Below the pieces are notes generated by a model, which did no database searches, was not told the DNA's origin, and was given only the letters and a program-made list of their open reading frames with translations. Positions 47,287-57,407 of a stretch of DNA of 64,000 nucleotides are shown one piece after another. The stretch lies in assembly GCA_965208385.1 (NCBI GenBank), contig CBDBOO010000021.1, positions 1 through 64,000 of the forward strand. Direction: 5' to 3'. The stretch's first letter is position 1. Every line of letters begins with the position of its first letter. The DNA comes from Endozoicomonas sp965208385 (GTDB lineage: Bacteria > Pseudomonadota > Gammaproteobacteria > Pseudomonadales > Endozoicomonadaceae). The position numbers and the translations under genes are program-made.

Positions 47287-48000
47287 GGCTCTACCTCAGA
47301 TTTCTGGGTAAATCAGCGATTGACCCTCTTGGATAAAGATCAAGGCCACCACAATGAAAGTAAATTGCAGTTTTGAACCTTTCTCTGTTTCTGTAGCCGT
47401 AGGCTCGACCCTTGAGTCGCTGTATCTTTCCATTCATGCCTTCTGCACGGCCATTGTCGGCTTTCAGAACTATTGCGTTAATAATTCCCCACAGGTGTTC
47501 TTTGATCATCTTGGCCACTTTACGAACAGGTTCAAGCCGACACCTCAGTGCCCAGCTCAGCCACCGTTTCCAGCCTTGATAGCCCAAGCTCGTGATGTGT
47601 AATTCCACAGTGTCATCGCCATCTCTTTGATGGCCCAGGCTCGTGCTGTTTTCAGCTTTGAATCACGCAACGGCTTCACTTTTCATCGCTCATATTTTCA
47701 GGATTTGTTAGCCAGTCAAACCGGGTACCTTTGAGTAAGTCTGACCCTGTAGATATTCTTCTATGCGAACTTTATTGACCGCATTGCCTAAGTACTGGGC
47801 AACATGGAACTTGTCAAATGCTATTCGCTCCCTGGCTTCTGGCACATGCAATGTTTCCACATATCCATGGTAACGCATTCAATACCGGCTTTCTGGTCTG
47901 GCGTCAGGGTCTCAAATAGCAGAAATCAGGAAACCACAGTGACGTCAGGTTTTCAACGGCTAACCGTTTGGGATTGTCGTGTAATGTCTGCACGCTGGTT
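47287..48000 (-). pseudogene. Decayed ISL3 element (relative of 7136-8465)
   Basis: Begins GGCTCTACCTCAGATTTCTGGG and follows the first ISL3 copy closely, but with many short deletions: about 7-28 bases missing near 47673, 47755, 47853 and 47915, and several single-base losses. The transposase can still be read in pieces (WKRWLSWALRCRLEPVRKVAKMIKEHLWG..., RLKGRAYGYRNRERFKTAIYFHCGG). Confidence 0.8.
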
Positions 48001-48041
48001 GAAATGTTGAATTATGGATCTGGAGACTTGAACAACTTCAG

Positions 48042-49967
48042 ATGCAGACTACTTTAACTGCAACATTATCGGGCCGGTTGTTGAAGACAATGTTGTGTAC
48101 TAATTCTCCACTGAAACAGATAACTGAAAAATGTACTGCGTCGATTCATGTAAAACGAATTGCACTGGTCGGATTGACTGTTCTCTTTTTGTTCTTTCTT
48201 CAGGGAAGTGGATTGCTGGCTATGGAAGGGGAGGAAGGGGAGGTGACACCCTCAAGAACTCAGACGACAGCTACCCATAACATTCCTCAGCCGACGAATA
48301 CTCCAGCGCCACCAAGCTGTATCAACAATAATATTGATATCCACCTTCGTTGTCTCATCAACCGAAATGAGCTGACAGGTGATCCTTCAACAGGTCGAAA
48401 CTTACCCGATATACTCACCAGTCCGCTGGCACAGCTAGGTCGTAAACTGTTTTTCACTACTGACCTGGGAGGAGAAAATGATGCGGCCTGTGTCAGTTGC
48501 CATCTGCCGTACCTCGGTGGTGGTGATGCACTCAGCCTTTCTATCGGTAATGGTGCTGTGGATTTTCGGCTGCTGGGTCCCGGGCGCCAGTTGAAGGAGG
48601 ATTCTCCCCATGTTATCCGTGATGAAAATGGAGTGATCATAGACCCGGGGCCAACGGAGCCCAGAAATGCACCAACGACCTTTAATGTTGGATTACTGGA
48701 TTCAGTGCTTTTCTGGGATGGACGAATTGAAAGTAAAGGAAAAACCGATCTGAGAAATGGTGGCGACGGCGTTGGTATATTGACTCCTGACAGTCTGGCA
48801 TCGATGTCAGGAGAAAAGCAGGTTGATCCTGAAGCAATAGGTAATTTACCTTCTGCCCAGGCAATGTTTCCTCCGACCTCCCCCATTGAAATGAAAGGTA
48901 CTATGTTTCAGCCTGTCAGTGAGTTTGGTGGATTCAATAGGGATTCAAGAGTGGCAGCACGCGGTGCATTATTAAATAGAATGAAAACGACCAGCGTTGT
49001 TGGTGAAAATCAGGCAATTATCACCTGGGCAGGTCTTTTTCAAGAAGCAGGGCATACCAGTGATTTTACATTCAGTGATGTAACCGATGCCATTGCTGAA
49101 TATGAGCGGTCACAACTCCTGATCATGAACCCATGGAAAGCGTACGTTCAGGGCAGTCAGTCAGCACTTTCAGATGATGCCAAGAAAGGCGCCATTTTAT
49201 TTTTGACGCCACTGGATGAAGAGGTTCGAACGGGTGTTAATGGAGCAGGATGCATTGCCTGTCATACAGGTGATGCATTTACTGATGAAAAATTTCACGT
49301 GGTGGGTTTTCCGCAGATCGGACGTGGAGGAGGGCGTGATAAGCTCCCCGGTGCAGATGCATCAACAAGTACGGGTGATAAGAATGATACAGGCCGTTTT
49401 TTTGTAACGGGTAATGATGAAGATCTTTTTGCCTTTAAAACACCGACATTACTGAATGTTGAAGTAACATTTCCCTATGGGCATGCGGGTTCTTATACCA
49501 CGCTGGAAGCTGTGGTCACGCATTACAGCGACCCTATGAAGGCGGTGACCGAGGAGTACGATTTCAGTCAGCTCATGGATGTACCTGCCGTTCAAACCGA
49601 TCGAATGATAGAAAATACGCGTGTCATTCTGGAGCATTTATCCGATGAATTACCCCCATTAGATGATCCTCGTGATTTGAAAGATATTGAGGTCAGTCAG
49701 TTGGTTGAGTTTATGACAATGCTGACAGACCCCTGTGTGAAAAACAGGGAGTGCCTTGATAAATGGGTGCCGTCTGAAAATGAACTATTTCCGGGTAAAC
49801 TGATCGCTCATGATCCAGTGGATGATAAAGATTATAAACAGTTTTTTGATCTGTTAAATGATCGTTCTTCGGGTGGTGACGCGAGTTCTGCAAAGGCTGA
49901 CGCAGGCTCAATGATAAGTATCGTAATGGCCATTCTGGCTACGTATATAACCTTCAAAACCTATTAA
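48042..49967 (+). CDS. Di-haem cytochrome c peroxidase / MauG family protein
   Basis: 641 residues with two c-type haem motifs, CVSCH (about 149-153) and CIACH (about 404-408), the family spacing. A hydrophobic export segment (RIALVGLTVLFLFFLQGSGLLA, about 39-60) is preceded by a long N-terminus that may be wrong: the start lies 40 bp from IS debris and an ATG at 48090 is also possible. A C-terminal hydrophobic stretch (MISIVMAILATYITF) could anchor it. Relatives reduce H2O2 in the periplasm or oxidise proteins (MauG). The distal axial ligand could not be assigned by eye. Confidence 0.85.
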   Translation: MQTTLTATLSGRLLKTMLCTNSPLKQITEKCTASIHVKRIALVGLTVLFLFFLQGSGLLAMEGEEGEVTPSRTQTTATHNIPQPTNTPAPPSCINNNIDIHLRCLINRNELTGDPSTGRNLPDILTSPLAQLGRKLFFTTDLGGENDAACVSCHLPYLGGGDALSLSIGNGAVDFRLLGPGRQLKEDSPHVIRDENGVIIDPGPTEPRNAPTTFNVGLLDSVLFWDGRIESKGKTDLRNGGDGVGILTPDSLASMSGEKQVDPEAIGNLPSAQAMFPPTSPIEMKGTMFQPVSEFGGFNRDSRVAARGALLNRMKTTSVVGENQAIITWAGLFQEAGHTSDFTFSDVTDAIAEYERSQLLIMNPWKAYVQGSQSALSDDAKKGAILFLTPLDEEVRTGVNGAGCIACHTGDAFTDEKFHVVGFPQIGRGGGRDKLPGADASTSTGDKNDTGRFFVTGNDEDLFAFKTPTLLNVEVTFPYGHAGSYTTLEAVVTHYSDPMKAVTEEYDFSQLMDVPAVQTDRMIENTRVILEHLSDELPPLDDPRDLKDIEVSQLVEFMTMLTDPCVKNRECLDKWVPSENELFPGKLIAHDPVDDKDYKQFFDLLNDRSSGGDASSAKADAGSMISIVMAILATYITFKTY

Positions 49968-50075
49968 CAAATATCCGCAGCTGAATCGTCGTTGACAAAC
50001 GGAACTCAAAAGGCAGGGACGCCAACGAAGTTATTACTGAGATGGAAATACAGTTTCAACTTCCCATGGTCTTCT

Positions 50076-52478
50076 TCAGTCAGCCCTGCAGAATAAATGC
50101 TTTACATCAGGGTGTCGGGCAAATCGTTTAACACCAAACTGCCGGTTCTCGAATGAAACCATAAAATTTGTATCGTTAACCTGGGTAACCCGGCCTATAC
50201 CAAAAATGCTGTGCTCGATTCTGGCTTTGAGTTGCCAGGGTTCATCACTTGCTACTGTGGTTGCAGAGTTTACGGCCGCCCGATAAGAAGGTGATTGTCT
50301 TATAGTTGTCTGAAAGTGGTTTAATTGTACTTTCTGCCAGTCAGGCGCTCTGTTGATGGCTGTGGATAATTCCGGACGAGCAGCGGCTAAATAACGTCTG
50401 GAAACAGACGTTAATCCGGTTTTTTGAAAGGCTGCAGTTAAAGCATTGCTTTCTTTTTCATGAATCAGATTTCCCAGCTCCAGTATATGGGGAATATTGA
50501 TTTCCAGCAGAAATGGACTTACACACTGGCTGCGGTCCCGGCTCCAGTCAGTATCCGGTTTCTCCAGACTGCCAGGACAGGTGAACAGGTGCAGTTGCTG
50601 TTTAGTGCGTGTCATGGCCACATACAGTAAGCGTCGTTCAGCCTCCAGCACCTTTCCGGAAGGCGTTGAAAGATCATCTTCACGTATAAAGGGCCAGTAT
50701 TGACGGGTGAGTCCTGGCAGTAAAACCACCGGCCATTCCAGACCTTTGGCCCGGTGGCAGGAGCTTAGGGTAATGGCTTTATTATTGGAATCGGCATTGG
50801 ATTTTCCAGTATTGCGCTTTCGCTGCCGCTCAATGAGTGTATCAATGTGATGGCAACAAGTGCGCGCATCCCTGTCTAATTGTTTCATGAATGTCTGAAA
50901 GCCTTTAACCGCCAGAATTTGTTCTTCTGTTCGCTGATCATTCAGACTCATAGATCGTAAGCTGTCGTACAATTCGGTTTGTTGAATATACGTGATCAGC
51001 AGTTTGACAGCGCTTTCTGTCTGGCCTGCCCCTTCAAGGAAGTGGAGAACCTGGGCTCTGTCCTTTATTTTGTTGATTTGGTAATCACTGATACCCGGGA
51101 TTTTTTGCGCCATGGCTTCCATTGCTCTGCCATAGCCTGTTTCGAGGACTTGCAATTGGCTGACTATTTGCTGGATAAGTTGATTCTTGATACCAAGATG
51201 GGGGAGTGTGAGCATTTTCATCAACAGTTGACCGCGCACATCGGCTTCATACAGGGGCATTAATCCCCCTGCCATTTTCAGCGCACAGATCAGGGTTTCG
51301 ATTTCCGGTCTCAGAAATACGGACGGACCATCACTGATATATGGGATACCTTCTTCCAGCAGACTCAGCTCGATATTGACCGCCTGTGCCCAGACCCTTA
51401 CAAGAATGGCAATATTTTCGGGAAGGTTTCCTGCCGCAAGATATTCCTTGATGGCGGTTATGAGAGCCTGACAATCGTCGCCTTTTTGCTGGTTAATACG
51501 AATCAGGGAAGGTTGATTCTCTTCATGGGCCAGACAGAGTACGTTTTTCCGGTCGTTGTTTTTGCTGATTAAATGGCTGGCTGCCAGGGCAATGCTGTGA
51601 CCATAGCGAAACGTATGAGGTAATGTCAGCTCTTTAACATCACCGGTTGCTGAAAAATCTTTCTGGAAATGTTTCAGAATATTATCAATATTGGCGCCAG
51701 CAAACTCGTAGATAGTCTGGTCCGGATCTCCTACCGCGATAACCCTGGCTCTGGACCCTGCTATCAGGCGGGTGAATTGATGCTGGAGGGTCGAGGTATC
51801 CTGATATTCGTCCACCACAATATAGTCCATTTTGTTTTCAATACTCTGGACTAACTCAGGCTGCTGCCGCACGAGGCACATGGGATCGTACAGCATATCG
51901 GTGAAAGTAATTCGTTGCTGCTGATGGCGCCAGAACTCAAATTGTTCAAAAACCCTGATAAAAAAGTGATATTCGTCCGGTAAAACTGTTTGTTCAAACA
52001 TCTGTTCCGGTGTGATCAGATTGGATTTTGTGTTGTCGATGAAACTGACCACAGCCTCAATGTATCGCGCAGCATCAGAACGCATTTTGTCTTTTACGGA
52101 TTCCGGTGCCAGGGCAAGAATCAGCCCGCGTATTTTTAGCTCAACCTCTTTATCCGATAAGGGCTTTTTATTGTAGGGCGCACGAATATTCCAGCTTTCC
52201 AGCGTTCTCAGCAGTCGTAAACCTGTGGAATGGTAAGTTCTTACTTTGGGTAATAAAGGGTGGTTTCTGCAGGTCTTTTTTAGCTTTTTGTTGAAATCCA
52301 GTTGAGCTGATTTATTAAACATCATCACCATGACCCGCCTGGGATCCGCACTATTGATTAACAGTGATTGAACGAGGTGAGACAGGGTGGTTGTTTTGCC
52401 TGAACCAGCAACCGCAATACACAGTGCATGGCTGTTATTGTGACTGGCAACAGTCTGTTGATATGACGTCAGCTCCAT
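50076..52478 (-). CDS. UvrD/Rep-type SF1 DNA helicase
   Basis: 800 residues. Walker A AVAGSGKTTTLSHLV (about 22-35), RVMVMMFNKSAQLDFNKKL (motif Ia), VVDEYQDTSTLQHQF (motif II), VGDPDQTIYEFAGAN (motif III), LPHTFRYGHSIALAA (motif IV), SSCHRAKGLEWPVVLLPGL (motif V) and RLLYVAMTRTKQQLHL (motif VI). The C-terminus HSIFGIGRVTQVNDTNFMVSFENRQFGVKRF resembles the PcrA/UvrD Tudor-like domain. A 3'-5' helicase acting in repair or replication restart. Not clearly UvrD, Rep or PcrA, so no symbol is given. Divergent to the kinase gene. Confidence 0.9.
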   Translation of the reverse strand: MELTSYQQTVASHNNSHALCIAVAGSGKTTTLSHLVQSLLINSADPRRVMVMMFNKSAQLDFNKKLKKTCRNHPLLPKVRTYHSTGLRLLRTLESWNIRAPYNKKPLSDKEVELKIRGLILALAPESVKDKMRSDAARYIEAVVSFIDNTKSNLITPEQMFEQTVLPDEYHFFIRVFEQFEFWRHQQQRITFTDMLYDPMCLVRQQPELVQSIENKMDYIVVDEYQDTSTLQHQFTRLIAGSRARVIAVGDPDQTIYEFAGANIDNILKHFQKDFSATGDVKELTLPHTFRYGHSIALAASHLISKNNDRKNVLCLAHEENQPSLIRINQQKGDDCQALITAIKEYLAAGNLPENIAILVRVWAQAVNIELSLLEEGIPYISDGPSVFLRPEIETLICALKMAGGLMPLYEADVRGQLLMKMLTLPHLGIKNQLIQQIVSQLQVLETGYGRAMEAMAQKIPGISDYQINKIKDRAQVLHFLEGAGQTESAVKLLITYIQQTELYDSLRSMSLNDQRTEEQILAVKGFQTFMKQLDRDARTCCHHIDTLIERQRKRNTGKSNADSNNKAITLSSCHRAKGLEWPVVLLPGLTRQYWPFIREDDLSTPSGKVLEAERRLLYVAMTRTKQQLHLFTCPGSLEKPDTDWSRDRSQCVSPFLLEINIPHILELGNLIHEKESNALTAAFQKTGLTSVSRRYLAAARPELSTAINRAPDWQKVQLNHFQTTIRQSPSYRAAVNSATTVASDEPWQLKARIEHSIFGIGRVTQVNDTNFMVSFENRQFGVKRFARHPDVKHLFCRAD

Positions 52479-52684
52479 GATTCCAGCAGGATTATCCGGA
52501 TTAATAAAATAACGAATAATACCAGAGTCAGGGAATGATGCGGAACAATGAATGTGTAAATACCATTTTGTTAGCCAGACTGACCAACTGGTTAATTCTC
52601 AGTATTCTTTGGTCGCATGGCTGGAGTGACTATTTTATCGGATAATAATAGTTATCGAAATCAACGAACATGGAGGAGGAGGGG

Positions 52685-53620
52685 ATGATGACAACAACAG
52701 TGGTTCAGTCACCTCCAGCTACTTTTACTGGTTATAGTTCAATGATTTTGTCAGCGGTATCTTCAGTATACGGTTACTTCTCAGCAAAACCGGTAAGTAC
52801 TGTCGATATTGTGACTCCATTTTTAAAAAATAGAGAAAGTTTTGAAAATCAAAATTATACCGTTGATTTTGAAAAAAGGCTCGGCTGTGGGAAAAAAATC
52901 TATGCTCGAAAAACGGCCAAAACAACGATTGGTAAAAAGTTATTAGATCGTGAAAAGCAGTGTTTGAAATTGGTAAAAAGCGACCATGTAGTACAAATGG
53001 TTGATCAATCCTCATCTAGCGTTGCAACAACTGATGCAGGAATGGATCTGTATGAATTTATGAGTAAATTCCGTTTCTCTAAAACCCAAAGCCAGTTGCC
53101 GACCCCTGTATTCCAATCAGTAAGCAGGCAGTTTATACAAGGGTTGTGCGATATGCATGCCTCGGGGGTTACTCATAATGATCTCAAGCCAGATAACATA
53201 GCCATCGATGTGGATGGTACTGTCAGGATATTCGATCTGGGGGATTCCTCAGCCCCTGACGCTGAGCTATGTGCTTCACCTGAGTCAGGTACTTATGGCT
53301 ACAAAGCACCCGAGTATTATCTTGACACTGAAGAAATAGCAAACCATAGCGACATTTTTGCAGCAGCAGCAACAATGTTTGAGTTGTTAACAGGAGATAA
53401 TTTTATGCCTTCCCATGTGGAACACCTCAATGCTGCCGAGATCAATAAGATATTTTGCCATGATAAGAAAACATTTGAGGAATGTGTAGAGAAAACCCTG
53501 AATAGTCAGTCATCCAAACTGGGGGTTTATAAAAATCTTCTGAAAGATATGCTCGCATGGTCACCTGAAAAGAGACCTACTGCCCGGGAAGTTTATGATA
53601 GATTGATCCAAATGCAATAA
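52685..53620 (+). CDS. Small eukaryote-like Ser/Thr protein kinase
   Basis: 311 residues; the ATG at 52685 is chosen because GGAGGAGGGG (52672) lies in front, although an ATG at 52670 is in frame. Kinase fold: GCGKKIYARKTAKTTIGKKL around the ATP site, HNDLKPDNIAIDVDGT (catalytic loop with HND in place of HRD), IRFDLGD-type metal motif (VRIFDLGDSS, DLG in place of DFG), GTYGYKAPEYYLDTEE (activation segment, APE), HSDIFAAAATMFELLTGDNF (Asp of subdomain IX) and SPEKRPTAREVYDRL (Arg of subdomain XI). Core residues K, D, N, D are present, so it is probably active. No membrane segment or PASTA domain. The target is unknown. Confidence 0.85.
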   Translation: MMTTTVVQSPPATFTGYSSMILSAVSSVYGYFSAKPVSTVDIVTPFLKNRESFENQNYTVDFEKRLGCGKKIYARKTAKTTIGKKLLDREKQCLKLVKSDHVVQMVDQSSSSVATTDAGMDLYEFMSKFRFSKTQSQLPTPVFQSVSRQFIQGLCDMHASGVTHNDLKPDNIAIDVDGTVRIFDLGDSSAPDAELCASPESGTYGYKAPEYYLDTEEIANHSDIFAAAATMFELLTGDNFMPSHVEHLNAAEINKIFCHDKKTFEECVEKTLNSQSSKLGVYKNLLKDMLAWSPEKRPTAREVYDRLIQMQ

Positions 53621-53829
53621 CCTGACAAATCCTCACTATACGGGAATGCGTGTGTATGCGTGGCTGGATTCCCGACATTCAGATTAAAGTGAAGCCGCAG
53701 GATTAATCCTGTTTACTCCAATCTCTGCCTGTATATTTGTCTTCGTTTATTTGAACTCAATAATTTCTATAGAGTTATGATCATTGCCAAGTGATAATAA
53801 ATATAACCTGAACTTTTGAGTTTTCTGTT

Positions 53830-54411
53830 ATGGCTTCACTCTATTTTTATTACTCTTCAATGGATTCTGGCAAGAGCACTTATTTACTGCAATCCGCGCA
53901 TAATTATCGCAGTGCCGGTAAGCGTGTATTGCTTCTGACCCCTTTGGTTGATGACCGATTCGGAGCTGGGAAAATAACTTCCCGTATCGGCTTGCAGAGT
54001 GATGCAATGTCGATCAATAAGGACGCACAGCTGATGGAAGAGGTTGGCCGTGAAAATAAGCAGGGGCGTATCTCCTGCATTATGGTGGATGAGGCACAGT
54101 TTCTGACCCGGGAACAGGTCTGGCAGTTATCAGATGTGGTAGACCGTTTGGGTATTCCCGTGCTTTGTTTTGGTTTGAGAACCGATGCTTTTGGTAAGGT
54201 TTTTCCCGGCAGTGAAATATTGTTGAGTATTTCGGATGAACTTACCGAATTGAAAAGTATTTGCAAGCGCTGTGAAAAGAAAGCCAACATGCAGTTGCGC
54301 CTGGACGCTGAGGGTGTTCCGGTGACAAGTGGCAGTCAGGTTCAGATTGGTGGAAATGACAGCTATCTCTCGGTGTGCAGAAAGCATTATAAAGAACTGA
54401 TTGGACAATAG
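53830..54411 (+). CDS. tdk: Thymidine kinase
   Basis: 193 residues. P-loop YYSSMDSGKSTYLLQ (9-23), TSRIGLQSDAMSI, catalytic Glu region IMVDEAQFLTREQV (about 86-99), lid GLRTDAFGKVFPGSEIL, Zn-binding CKRCEKKANMQLR with a downstream CRKH, and a TK1-type C-terminus (GGNDSYLSVCRKHY). Phosphorylates thymidine to dTMP in the salvage pathway. Intact, type II TK family length. Confidence 0.95.
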   Translation: MASLYFYYSSMDSGKSTYLLQSAHNYRSAGKRVLLLTPLVDDRFGAGKITSRIGLQSDAMSINKDAQLMEEVGRENKQGRISCIMVDEAQFLTREQVWQLSDVVDRLGIPVLCFGLRTDAFGKVFPGSEILLSISDELTELKSICKRCEKKANMQLRLDAEGVPVTSGSQVQIGGNDSYLSVCRKHYKELIGQ

Positions 54412-54564
54412 TTCTGGTCAGAACTGGCTCAGAGATTGGGGGCGATTGAATTGATAGCGGGCTGACTCACCTATGCAATAAAACATCACAGAAGAAGTTG
54501 CGAAAATAGGTATATACACCTAACTTTCATGTGCGTATTTATACACACTTGGCACAGGTGATGT

Positions 54565-56064
54565 ATGGACAGATTATCAGCCTTTCTTTTCACACCGATT
54601 CTATTCCGGGTATTCCTCCGAGTATTGTTTTTACCTGCTTTTATGGGCTTTTTCTGTCTGTCAGGCAATGCGGGTGAGCATCATATAGTGAAACGTGTTG
54701 TCTATGGAGAACCTGCCCCAGATACCCATTTTCCCTGGATGGCAGGCATTGATAACGCCAGATCACAGCATCCATTTGACTGTGGGGCTTCACTGATTGG
54801 AAATCGCTGGTTGATGACTGCCCGGCACTGTGTCATGTATGACTTTGGTGCCCTGATTCCTGCCAGTCGTATTTCTTTCTCGCTCTACGCCCTGGATGGT
54901 AACCGGTTACCTGTGCGACAAATTCGTAATATTTACGTTAACCCGGGGTTCAATCGGCATTTGAATATTGATGGTCACACGGATTTTGCATTGATAGAGA
55001 CAGAAGATGAGTTTCCTGATGTGCCCAAACTGGCTCTCAGTGTTGATACGTTAACGGATGCTGATATCACTGAGTTGTACTCCGAATCCGGTGTTGATAA
55101 TGATTCGGCTTATATTGCCGGCTGGGGGGCAACGGAAAATGGCTTTTTATCACAGGCTTCGTTGCAGTGGGCCAGTCCACCGCTGCTAACCCGTCAGGAG
55201 TTTACAGACAGTTTTGGTTCACTGGCCTCTGGCTTTACCGGGGAGGATTTTCATTTTCATCTGCTCGCAGGCCGTTTTGAAAATACAGCAGCAGATACCT
55301 GTAACGGGGACAGTGGCAGTTCGTTATGGTTGGCCCCTTCTCCTGAGTCAGAGGATGCCCAGGCCATAGGGATTGTTGTTTCGTCGGCAGATAAAAGAAT
55401 TCCCTGTGGGGCACCAGGGCAGGTGGGTATCTATCTGAGGTTGTCTACCGTTAAAGACTTTATTCTCAGTACCAAAGGCATCAGCGACAGTAACCCTTTC
55501 CAGTGGCAGTCTGCCAGCAGCAACCAGTTCCCCGATGGCGGGTGGAGAACAGACGGCCGTTTTCAGAGTAACCAGTTGCTCTGCCGGGTTGGCCGCCGAG
55601 CCGGGTATTACGATTCTGATAATCAGCGGTGTACTTTTTTAAACGATTTTAATCAGGCGATAGAATCATCAAGTTTTGACTTGTTAACCGGTAGTCCTAG
55701 AGAGCACTTTTCCTGGCAGGATAATCCTGAAGCTGACAATATTCTGGAATTTTCCACCTGTTCAGATGCCTTGGAGACTATTTCAACCACCAGGCCAGCA
55801 ACTGACTGTCAGACTTATTGCCTGATCAGTGAAGGGGTTGGTATTGTCAGAGACTCTCAGTGTGTTATTCCTTCCCTGACCGGACATCGTTATTTTAATC
55901 ATTTCAAGCGTTTGCTGGATATTTCAAATCGCTCGTACCGCCCGGGAATTCCGCATGAAACCAAGGCAGTGGAAGCTATCCAGTCATCATCTGCTCCGGC
56001 TGTTCTGCCGGATGCTGCCTTTTATCTTTCTGCGCTGACAGTGGTTGCGGAGATGAGCAGATAG
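54565..56064 (+). CDS. Exported trypsin-like serine protease
   Basis: 499 residues. A hydrophobic leader (FTPILFRVFLRVLFLPAFMGFFCLSGNAG) is followed by a propeptide-like junction VVYGEPAPDTHFPWMAG, the usual mature start of S1 proteases. The triad is visible: His in MTARHCVMY (about 89), Asp in HTDFALIE (about 139), Ser in CNGDSGSSLW (about 251). The 190-residue C-terminal region has several Cys, resembles no domain known to me, and ends with a hydrophobic stretch. A secreted digestive or host-interaction protease is likely; specificity unknown. Confidence 0.9.
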   Translation: MDRLSAFLFTPILFRVFLRVLFLPAFMGFFCLSGNAGEHHIVKRVVYGEPAPDTHFPWMAGIDNARSQHPFDCGASLIGNRWLMTARHCVMYDFGALIPASRISFSLYALDGNRLPVRQIRNIYVNPGFNRHLNIDGHTDFALIETEDEFPDVPKLALSVDTLTDADITELYSESGVDNDSAYIAGWGATENGFLSQASLQWASPPLLTRQEFTDSFGSLASGFTGEDFHFHLLAGRFENTAADTCNGDSGSSLWLAPSPESEDAQAIGIVVSSADKRIPCGAPGQVGIYLRLSTVKDFILSTKGISDSNPFQWQSASSNQFPDGGWRTDGRFQSNQLLCRVGRRAGYYDSDNQRCTFLNDFNQAIESSSFDLLTGSPREHFSWQDNPEADNILEFSTCSDALETISTTRPATDCQTYCLISEGVGIVRDSQCVIPSLTGHRYFNHFKRLLDISNRSYRPGIPHETKAVEAIQSSSAPAVLPDAAFYLSALTVVAEMSR

Positions 56065-56288
56065 TTTAATTTTTTCGTTGTGATTTTTTCAAGATCTGCT
56101 GAACTCTCGTGCTTCCTGTTTTTTTATCCAAGGTCAACCTGTGATAAATCCCTTTTGATGTTGAGAGCGTGAGCGAAATGATTGTCTTCATGCTTATTCT
56201 TTTATGTTATATTGTAATTCCTTGGCGAAATAAGAAAGCGTTTAGCCGGTGTCTTATATGTTCAGAAATCATTGGTGAATCCCAAACA

Positions 56289-57014
56289 ATGGAACTGTCT
56301 GTAGTAGAAATTTTAATTGCCATGTCAGTGGTCAGTCTTGGGGCATTTGTGCAAGGGGCTGTGGGCTTTGGCATGGCCATTGTAGCCGCGCCTATGCTCT
56401 ATGTTATTGAACCTATGCTGGTACCAGGGCCGTTGATAACAGCCGCGCTGATGCAGGGAGTATTAAGCACCCGAAAATATTTTGATCATATCGATTTTTC
56501 AGCTCTGCGATTCGCCATTCTTGGTCGTGTACCCGGCAGTATTATCGGGGCAGGTTTACTCACACAAGTATCATCCAGCGCCATGAGTCTGGTTCTGGGT
56601 GGCACTGTGCTTCTTGCCGTTCTCGCCAGTTTAAGTTCCTATAAAATAGCCACAAATTCCAGGACTCTTTTTACCGCAGGCATGCTATCGGGGATTATGG
56701 GAACAGCGGTTTCCATTGGTGGCCCTCCCATGGCTCTGCTACTGCAGAATGAAAGTGGTGATCGAATCAGGGCCAATCTTGCGGCATTCTTCGTGGTGGG
56801 TTGTTTACTTTCTCTGGGGGCTCTGGCAATGGGTGGTTTGTTTGATGCTGAAAAACTGTCTTATGGTCTGTTGCTAATGCCTCCGGTATTGATTGGTTCC
56901 TGGCTGGCCGGGAAAGTAGCGCACAAGATAGATAAAGAAATGATCCGTCGGGCTTTGCTCTTTCTATGCAGTATTTCCGGACTTGTTGCCATATTAACCA
57001 GTATTAAATCTTAA
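56289..57014 (+). CDS. TauE/SafE family permease
   Basis: About 241 residues from MELSVVEILIAMSVV; the frame is open from 56169, but the added 40 residues look less natural. Six to eight membrane segments and the family motif GAFVQGAVGFGMAIVAAP near the start, with a second half repeat (MLSGIMGTAVSIGGPPMALLLQ). The family moves sulfite, sulfoacetate or other anions across the inner membrane. Substrate not inferable. Confidence 0.85.
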   Translation: MELSVVEILIAMSVVSLGAFVQGAVGFGMAIVAAPMLYVIEPMLVPGPLITAALMQGVLSTRKYFDHIDFSALRFAILGRVPGSIIGAGLLTQVSSSAMSLVLGGTVLLAVLASLSSYKIATNSRTLFTAGMLSGIMGTAVSIGGPPMALLLQNESGDRIRANLAAFFVVGCLLSLGALAMGGLFDAEKLSYGLLLMPPVLIGSWLAGKVAHKIDKEMIRRALLFLCSISGLVAILTSIKS

Positions 57015-57407
57015 TTGTCTGGTTGACAGAATCGTAATAATTGGATAGTTTTCTATCCATGCGCTGATTTGACTTTAGCTTGCGGGCGCACAACAAATGC
57101 TGCTAAAAGAAGGGTTTTCAAAACAAGATTTCATGAAAAACCACTCTGTTAGCGCAGGGTGGTTTTTTGTATAACCCCCTCCGCACCGCATTCTGGCCAT
57201 TATTCAGGCCGACCTTGTAAAAACAGTCAATCTGCCGAAGTTGGAACTATTGAACAGAATACCCGTCTGTTTCTAAAACCTTTAGGGATATATTCGTTTC
57301 CATGGAAATGTGAGTTGGCAGCAAACGAGTGCAGCCAGCAATCTCACCTTTTCAAGGGAATGGGTATAAAGTCAGCGCTGTCCAGCATGGTGTAGGCAGG
57401 AGCAAAA
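57015..57407. other. Leader region before metN
   Basis: Contains a small hairpin GGATAG-TTT-CTATCC (57041) and a stronger one, AAAACCAC...GTGGTTTTTTT (57140-57171). No SAM riboswitch core and no clear MetJ box were seen. A 78-codon ORF at 57159 overlaps the hairpin and is not taken as a gene. Confidence 0.4.
57140..57171 (+). terminator. Rho-independent terminator upstream of metN
   Basis: AAAACCACTCTG, loop, CAGGGTGGTTTTTTG: a GC-containing stem with a T run. It either ends the permease transcript or acts as an attenuator in the metN leader. Confidence 0.7.

Noticed and set aside
57015..57407. SAM riboswitch or MetJ operator upstream of metN
   Set aside because: No conserved riboswitch core and no AGACGTCT-like tandem boxes were seen; only a terminator-like hairpin.
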